A stretch of DNA of 64,000 nucleotides from Janibacter limosus (lineage in GTDB: Bacteria; Actinomycetota; Actinomycetes; Actinomycetales; Dermatophilaceae): the NCBI RefSeq assembly GCF_004295485.1, contig NZ_CP036164.1, positions 1,860,001 through 1,924,000 of the forward strand. The letters are read 5' to 3'. Made by a program: the position numbers and the translations under genes. Numbering within the stretch: the first letter of the stretch is position 1; each line of letters starts with the position of its first letter. Shown here piece by piece: positions 59,942-64,000 of this stretch. The notes beneath the pieces are model-generated. The model ran no database searches, was not told the DNA's origin, and was given only the letters and a program-made list of their open reading frames with translations.

Positions 59942-61114
59942 TCATGCACGCGCGCGGTGCGAGCGCAGGACTCCCCTGACGACGAGCCCGACGACGATCG
60001 CCCAGAAGGCGGCGCTGATGCCGGCGATGGCGATCCCCGAGGCGGCCATGACGAAGGAGGTGACGGCCGGGACGTGGTCCGCGGGCTCGGCGAGGGCCGC
60101 CTTGAGCGAGACCGCGAGCGTCCTCACGAGGGCCAGCCCGGCGACGGCCGGGACGACGCCCTCCGGGGCCAGGGAGACGAGCGTGGCGAAGGCCGCGGAG
60201 GCGATCCCGACCGGGACGAGCAGCACGCCCGAGGTCACGCTGGCGATCCACCGACGCGAGGTGTCCTCCCCCGCCTCCGGGCCCGCCGCGAGCGCAGCGC
60301 TGATCGCCGCGAGGTTGATGCCGTGACCACCTGCCGGGGCACCGACGACCGTGCCGACACCGGTGACGAGCATCGAGCGCCGCCACGGCACCTCGTAGCC
60401 GAAGCCGCGCATCACCGCCATGCCCGGGACGTTTTGCGAGGCCATCGTCACGAGGTAGAGCGGGAGGGCGATGCCGACCAGCCCCCCGAGGGTGAAGGCG
60501 GGCGCCGTCAGCTCCAGCCTCGGCACGAGGGCCGCCGCGTGCACGGGAGTCCCCGCCAGGGAGAGGTGGACCGCGATGACGACGGCAGCCGCGACGAAGG
60601 CGAGGGGCGAGGCCCACCGGGGCAGGAAGCGTAGCGCGAGGAGCCACACGAGCACGACGGGCCCCACGGCCCACGGGTTGGCTGCCATGCCCGTCACGGG
60701 CCCCAGGCAGAGCTGCAGGACGATGCCCGCGAGCATCGCCTGCGCGATGGCGGCGGGGATGCGGGTGATGAGGGCGCCCAGCGCCGGGACCAGCCCGGTC
60801 ATGACGACGAGGGCGCCCGTGACGACGAAGGCTCCGACGGCGGCGGGCCAGCCGCCCTCGACGGCGCCGGTGGAGGCGAGCAGCGCCGCGCCGGGCGTCG
60901 ACCACGCGATGGTGACCGGCAGGCGGGTGGACAGGGACAGGACGATCGAGCCCAGCGCCATGAGCACCGTGACGGCCATGAGCCCGCTCGCGGCCTGGGC
61001 ATGGCTCGCGCCAACCGCCTCGAGACCGGCCAGGACGATGACGAAGGCACTCGTGAAGCCGACGAGGGCCGTGACCACCCCGGCGCCCACGGGTCGGAGG
61101 GTGACATCGCGCAT
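59942..61114 (-). CDS. benE: Benzoate/H+ symporter BenE family protein
   Basis: A 390-residue transporter with about 12 hydrophobic segments. BenE-type features: TALVGFTSAFVIVLAGLEAV at the start, TIAWSTPGAALLAS in helix 3, LALRFLPRWASPLAFV, and YLVTMASQNVPGMAVMRGFG, which is strongly conserved in BenE. Imports aromatic acids by proton symport; the actual substrate is unknown and no benzoate degradation genes are near. ATG 61114. A longer frame at 61240 passes through tRNA-Ala and its terminator and is rejected. Confidence 0.87.
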   Translation of the reverse strand: MRDVTLRPVGAGVVTALVGFTSAFVIVLAGLEAVGASHAQAASGLMAVTVLMALGSIVLSLSTRLPVTIAWSTPGAALLASTGAVEGGWPAAVGAFVVTGALVVMTGLVPALGALITRIPAAIAQAMLAGIVLQLCLGPVTGMAANPWAVGPVVLVWLLALRFLPRWASPLAFVAAAVVIAVHLSLAGTPVHAAALVPRLELTAPAFTLGGLVGIALPLYLVTMASQNVPGMAVMRGFGYEVPWRRSMLVTGVGTVVGAPAGGHGINLAAISAALAAGPEAGEDTSRRWIASVTSGVLLVPVGIASAAFATLVSLAPEGVVPAVAGLALVRTLAVSLKAALAEPADHVPAVTSFVMAASGIAIAGISAAFWAIVVGLVVRGVLRSHRARA

Positions 61115-61135
61115 GGGCGCAAAGGTACGGGAACG

Positions 61136-61170
61136 CACAAGGCCCGGACCGTGTCGGTCCGGGCCTTGTG
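61136..61170 (-). terminator. Terminator of tRNA-Ala
   Basis: Perfect 15-bp arms (CACAAGGCCCGGACC and complement) with a 5-base loop, ten bases past the tRNA 3' end and 22 bases before the BenE start. Confidence 0.85.
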
Positions 61171-61179
61171 CTCTACCAC

Positions 61180-61255
<76 letters not shown>

Positions 61256-61335
61256 GAGTGGGTTTCCCCCGAAGGGGACTGCCAGACTATATCCATAGGC
61301 CCCCCTCGATCACCAAATCGAGTGGCGCCGGGGGC

Positions 61336-62010
61336 TCACAGCCCTTCGGCGGAGGCATTCCACTGGGTGATCCGCCACCCGGCACGCCCCTCCTCGAGGC
61401 TGGCCCAGTGGCAGTTGCCGAAGCCGCCGAGCACCCGCCAGGCGGTGCTCTGGTCGAGCCCGACGAGCTCGGCGACGAGCGAGCGTCCGGTGACGCCGTG
61501 GGTGGCGATGACGACGCACTCCCCCGGGTCCATCGACGCCAGGAGCTCGTCGAGGGCCGCGCGGGCGCGCGCGCCGACATCGGCGAGGGACTCACCGTGG
61601 CCGCCGCGCTTGAAGTCCTCGCCGCTGATCAGCTTGTCGGCGTCCTGCGGGTACTGCGAGTACACCTGCGCGGCCGTGAGGCCCTGCCAGCCTCCGGCGT
61701 GGATCTCGCGCCACCGCTCGTCCGTGGTCACCTGCAGGCCGCCGCTGGCGGCAGCCACCTCGTCAGCGGTGTCGCGGGCGCGCACGAGGTCCGAGGAGAC
61801 CACGCGGGTGGGACGAAGGGAGGCGATCGCCGCCGCGGCCGCGCGCGCCTGCTCACGACCCAGGTCGGTCAGCTCGTGGTCGAGCTGGCCCTGCCAGATG
61901 CCCTTGAGGTTGGAGCCGGTCTGACCGTGCCGCAGCACGATGAGGCGACGGGGCTCCCCCTTCGTGCCGCCGACGGCCTCCGCAGAGATCCGGCGGGTGG
62001 CGTCGCTCAC
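61336..62010 (-). CDS. Histidine phosphatase family protein (phosphoglycerate-mutase-like)
   Basis: A 224-residue cytoplasmic phosphatase. The catalytic RHG motif is LIVLRHGQTGSNLKG (near 25-40), with SSDLVRARDTADEVAA, EIHAGGWQG and the second His motif VIATHGVTGRSL. In actinobacteria a gene in this position, next to rsfS and nadD, is annotated as a phosphoglycerate mutase-like or glucosyl-3-phosphoglycerate phosphatase. The ATG overlaps the stop of rsfS (ATGA). The substrate cannot be told. Confidence 0.88.
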   Translation of the reverse strand: MSDATRRISAEAVGGTKGEPRRLIVLRHGQTGSNLKGIWQGQLDHELTDLGREQARAAAAAIASLRPTRVVSSDLVRARDTADEVAAASGGLQVTTDERWREIHAGGWQGLTAAQVYSQYPQDADKLISGEDFKRGGHGESLADVGARARAALDELLASMDPGECVVIATHGVTGRSLVAELVGLDQSTAWRVLGGFGNCHWASLEEGRAGWRITQWNASAEGL

Positions 62011-62396
62011 TGCTGGCCCTCGGCCTGCTGCGAGCCCACCGCCCCGAGGTCCAGGTGCGGGCAGTCGCGCCAGAGGCGCTCGAGGTCGTAGAAGTCCTTC
62101 TCGTCGTCGTGCTGGCAGTGCACGACGATGTCGCCGAAGTCGAGCAGGACCCAGCGGCCGGGGCCGTGGCCCTCTCGGCGCAGCGTCTTGACGCCCGCCT
62201 CCTCGCGCAGGGTGTCCTCGACCGCCTCGGAGATCGCCTGCACCTGGCGCTCGTTGTCGGCGGAGACGATGACGAAGATGTCGGTGAGGGGCATCTGCCC
62301 GGACACGTCGAGTCCGGTGATGGTCGTCGCGAGCTTGTCGGCCGCCGCGCGGGCGGCGGTGGTCGCAAGGTCGAGGGCGTGCTGGGTGGCTACCAC
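62007..62396 (-). CDS. rsfS: Ribosomal silencing factor RsfS
   Basis: A 129-residue protein that binds ribosomal protein L14 and stops subunit joining. Family features: ALDLATTAARAAADKLATTI, LTDIFVIVSADNERQVQAIS, then WVLLDFGDIVVHCQHDDEKDF with the Y-D-L-E-R-LW segment. Length is normal. It lies between the histidine phosphatase (4-base overlap) and nadD (10-base gap), the standard actinobacterial order. Confidence 0.95.
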   Translation of the reverse strand: MVATQHALDLATTAARAAADKLATTITGLDVSGQMPLTDIFVIVSADNERQVQAISEAVEDTLREEAGVKTLRREGHGPGRWVLLDFGDIVVHCQHDDEKDFYDLERLWRDCPHLDLGAVGSQQAEGQQ

Positions 62397-62406
62397 GGTG
62401 TGTCGG

Positions 62407-62982
62407 TCACTTCCGGTCGTCTGTGTAGAGCTCGTACTTGTTGATGTACTGCACGACGCCGTCCGGCACGAGGTACCAGACTGGTTCGCCGTCGCTGACG
62501 CGCTGGCGGCAGTCGGTGGAGGAGATCGCCATGGCGGGCACCTCCTGGAGGGTCACCTTGTCCTCGGGCAGGCCCGACTCGCTCAAGGTGTACCCGGGAC
62601 GGGTGACGCCGATGAAGTGGGCCAGGTCCCACAGCTCGTCGACGTCCTTCCACGACAGGATCTGCGCGAGGGCGTCGGCGCCGGTGATGAAGAAGAGCTC
62701 GTCATCGGGGCGCACCCGACGCAGGTCACGCAGGGTGTCGCTGGTGTAGGTCGGTCCGTCACGGTCGAGATCGACCCGGCTGACGGTGAACCTCGGGTTG
62801 GAGGCGGTCGCCACGACCGTCATCAGGTAGCGGTGCTCGGCCGGGCTGACCTGCTTGTCGGCCTTCTGCCACGGCTCACCGGTCGGCACGAAGACGACCT
62901 CGTCGAGGTCGAAGCGCGACGCCGCCTCGCTGGCCGCCACGAGGTGGCCGTGGTGGATGGGGTCGAAGGTCCCACCCATCAC
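62407..62982 (-). CDS. nadD: Nicotinate-nucleotide adenylyltransferase
   Basis: Adenylates nicotinate mononucleotide in NAD synthesis. Motifs: [20 protein letters not shown] with the (H/T)xGH nucleotide-binding motif, [37 protein letters not shown] and [11 protein letters not shown] (ISSTxxR). The only ATG/GTG/TTG starts are GTG 62982 and ATG 62979, which would remove part of the first beta-strand. Upstream, CTG 63000 would give [14 protein letters not shown], the normal family opening, and overlaps the previous stop (CTGA). The real start may be that CTG. It is in an operon with rsfS. Confidence 0.93.
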   Translation of the reverse strand: MMGGTFDPIHHGHLVAASEAASRFDLDEVVFVPTGEPWQKADKQVSPAEHRYLMTVVATASNPRFTVSRVDLDRDGPTYTSDTLRDLRRVRPDDELFFITGADALAQILSWKDVDELWDLAHFIGVTRPGYTLSESGLPEDKVTLQEVPAMAISSTDCRQRVSDGEPVWYLVPDGVVQYINKYELYTDDRK

Positions 62983-62996
62983 GCCGAGGCGCTTGC

Positions 62997-63200
62997 TCAG
63001 TGCTGGTCCTCGGCGTCGGGCCCGTGCTCGTCGTGGGCCACGGTGTTGTGCTCGGCGGGGAGCTTGGTCGCGGCCTGGCGGAAGGCGAAGAGGACGCCGA
63101 GCATCATCGCGAAGACCAGCAGGGCGAACAGGCCGTACATGGCGGGCGGGACAGGCAGCTCGTTGGACTCAGCGACGAGGGAGGCGAAGGTGCTCAGCAT
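62997..63200 (-). CDS. Small single-helix membrane protein
   Basis: A 67-residue protein with one membrane helix ([20 protein letters not shown]) and an acidic, His-rich C-terminus ([17 protein letters not shown]). ATG 63200 is favoured because TAGCAT (63208..63213) lies seven bases upstream; ATG 63209 is the alternative. It ends one base before the possible CTG start of nadD. Such a small membrane protein is common upstream of nadD in actinobacteria. Function unknown. Confidence 0.7.
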   Translation of the reverse strand: MLSTFASLVAESNELPVPPAMYGLFALLVFAMMLGVLFAFRQAATKLPAEHNTVAHDEHGPDAEDQH

Positions 63201-63595
63201 GAGGCCCATGCTACCCGGACGTTGTCCACCGTCGTCATCCACAGGCCGGTGGGGGACGGCGAGGACATCCCGGTCTTCCTGTGGACAGGTCTGTGGGTGG
63301 TGTCCGCTCGGCGATGGGTGCGCCCTGCTGTTGCCGTCAGTGGTCCAGGACGCGTAGAACAGACCTCACACCGCGGCCGCTCGGGGAGGGTGCCCACCCG
63401 CTCTCGGGGGCCGGCAGGACCACAGGGATAACGACATTGCACGCCCGCACGGGGCCACCCCCGTGCCGGGCACCGGCGACTCGAGCAGTGTCGGCGCCTC
63501 CTGGTCCACGTGTCACCGCGACGTCGCGGCCTCGTGCCCGATGTCGTGCCTGCAGTCGCCGCAGGGCCCGCGAGGGAACGTGCCACGGACACGGT
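63201..63595. other. Intergenic region, no gene seen
   Basis: About 395 bases without a convincing protein frame. Three DnaA-box-like 9-mers, each one mismatch from the consensus (63222..63230, 63235..63243, and on the other strand 63279..63287), cluster within 70 bases. The rest is GC-rich without repeats or RNA features I can name. Confidence 0.45.
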
Positions 63596-63629
63596 CGAGG
63601 GCCTTCTCCATCGACGGAGAGGGCCCTCG
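63596..63629 (-). terminator. Terminator hairpin after proA
   Basis: 14-bp arms CGAGGGCCTTCTCC/GGAGAGGGCCCTCG with one wobble, 33 bases past the proA stop. Confidence 0.75.
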
Positions 63630-63661
63630 GCCAGCGTCAGGGGTGGTGCGCGCAGGGGGGC

Positions 63662-64000
63662 TCAGCCGCGGATCTGCCCGTCGCCCTCCACGACCCACTT
63701 CGTAGTGGTCAGCTCCGGCAGCGCCATCGGGCCGCGGGCGTGCAGCTTTTGCGTCGAGATGCCGATCTCCGCACCGAAGCCGAACTCGCCACCGTCGGTG
63801 AAGCGCGTGGAGGCGTTGACCATCACGGCCGCCGCATCGACCTCGGCGGTCCAGCGGCGAGCGGCGCCGCGGTCCTCCGTGACGATCGCCTCGGTGTGGC
63901 CCGAGCCGTGCCGGCGCACGTGCTCCATGGCCGCGTCGATGTCGTCGACGACCGCGACCGACATCTGCAGGTCCAGGTACTCCGCGTCGAAGTCCTCGTC
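63662..64000 (-). CDS. proA: Gamma-glutamyl phosphate reductase, C-terminal part (runs off right edge)
   Basis: Reduces glutamyl-5-phosphate in proline synthesis. Only the last 112 residues are present, including [36 protein letters not shown] (the conserved C-terminal motif) and [20 protein letters not shown]. The stop is at 63662, and the N-terminal catalytic part with the active-site cysteine lies beyond the window. A terminator hairpin follows at 63596..63629. Confidence 0.94.
   Translation of the reverse strand, partial: DEDFDAEYLDLQMSVAVVDDIDAAMEHVRRHGSGHTEAIVTEDRGAARRWTAEVDAAAVMVNASTRFTDGGEFGFGAEIGISTQKLHARGPMALPELTTTKWVVEGDGQIRG

Noticed and set aside
63222..63287. Possible chromosome origin at the DnaA-like cluster
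   Set aside because: Only three imperfect boxes, and none of dnaA, dnaN, gyrB or rpmH is near.

Overview
The window is about 70% G+C. It carries an actinobacterial gene set: a vitamin-B12-dependent ribonucleotide reductase with NrdR, LexA with a divergent LysM cell-division gene, an Eis-like acetyltransferase, an AccD3-like carboxyltransferase, SAM-IV riboswitches, DUF222-HNH and DUF4192 proteins, and many apparently leaderless genes. This points to an Actinomycetota chromosome, probably Micrococcales. Intrasporangiaceae (Janibacter-like) is a reasonable guess that I cannot prove from the sequence.

Layout. 1-17 kb: metX (cut by the left edge), transport and membrane proteins, a family-A DNA polymerase without a 5' nuclease, PAC2, HrpA, an Eis-like acetyltransferase, a WXG100-like pair and metY. 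MetX and metY each follow a SAM-IV-type riboswitch, so methionine synthesis is controlled at both genes. 17-26 kb: carboxyltransferase, L-serine dehydratase, two DUF2510 membrane proteins, a NERD/UvrD-like helicase, a lipoprotein and a second NERD protein. 26-30 kb is an accessory stretch: a decayed S51 peptidase, a DUF222-HNH protein, a DUF3883 protein and a COG3440-type HNH nuclease, with a recurring TTCGCCCCCT..AGGGGGCGAA palindrome inside and between genes. 30-35.8 kb: nrdR and nrdJ with paired NrdR boxes and a DnaA box, then lexA and a LysM gene sharing two SOS boxes, and a membrane-anchored glutaredoxin-like protein.

36.5-43.7 kb: a compact integrative element of about 7.1 kb, driven by a large serine recombinase, has inserted into the 5' end of a sir2 gene. 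The displaced native start (24 codons) remains at 43688-43759. The element supplies a new leaderless promoter and 70 codons that join in frame to the rest of sir2, giving a chimeric gene (35790-36755). The element has no recognisable virion genes. It carries an Abi-like gene, two HNH/zinc proteins, a replication-initiator-like winged-helix protein containing a long inverted repeat, small proteins of unknown function and a DUF488-like protein.

43.8-64 kb: a LysR regulator (the original divergent neighbour of sir2), a P-loop NTPase coupled to an ABC exporter with a degenerate nucleotide-binding domain, comEA-comEC, a DegV protein, leuS, a DUF2804 operon, an amidohydrolase, two AhpD-like proteins, a DUF488 protein, a BenE transporter, tRNA-Ala(GGC), the histidine phosphatase/rsfS/nadD block, and proA cut by the right edge.

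Many neighbours overlap by 1-4 bases (ATGA, GTGA, TGATG), marking operons. All identifications come from reading the sequence; no database search was run.
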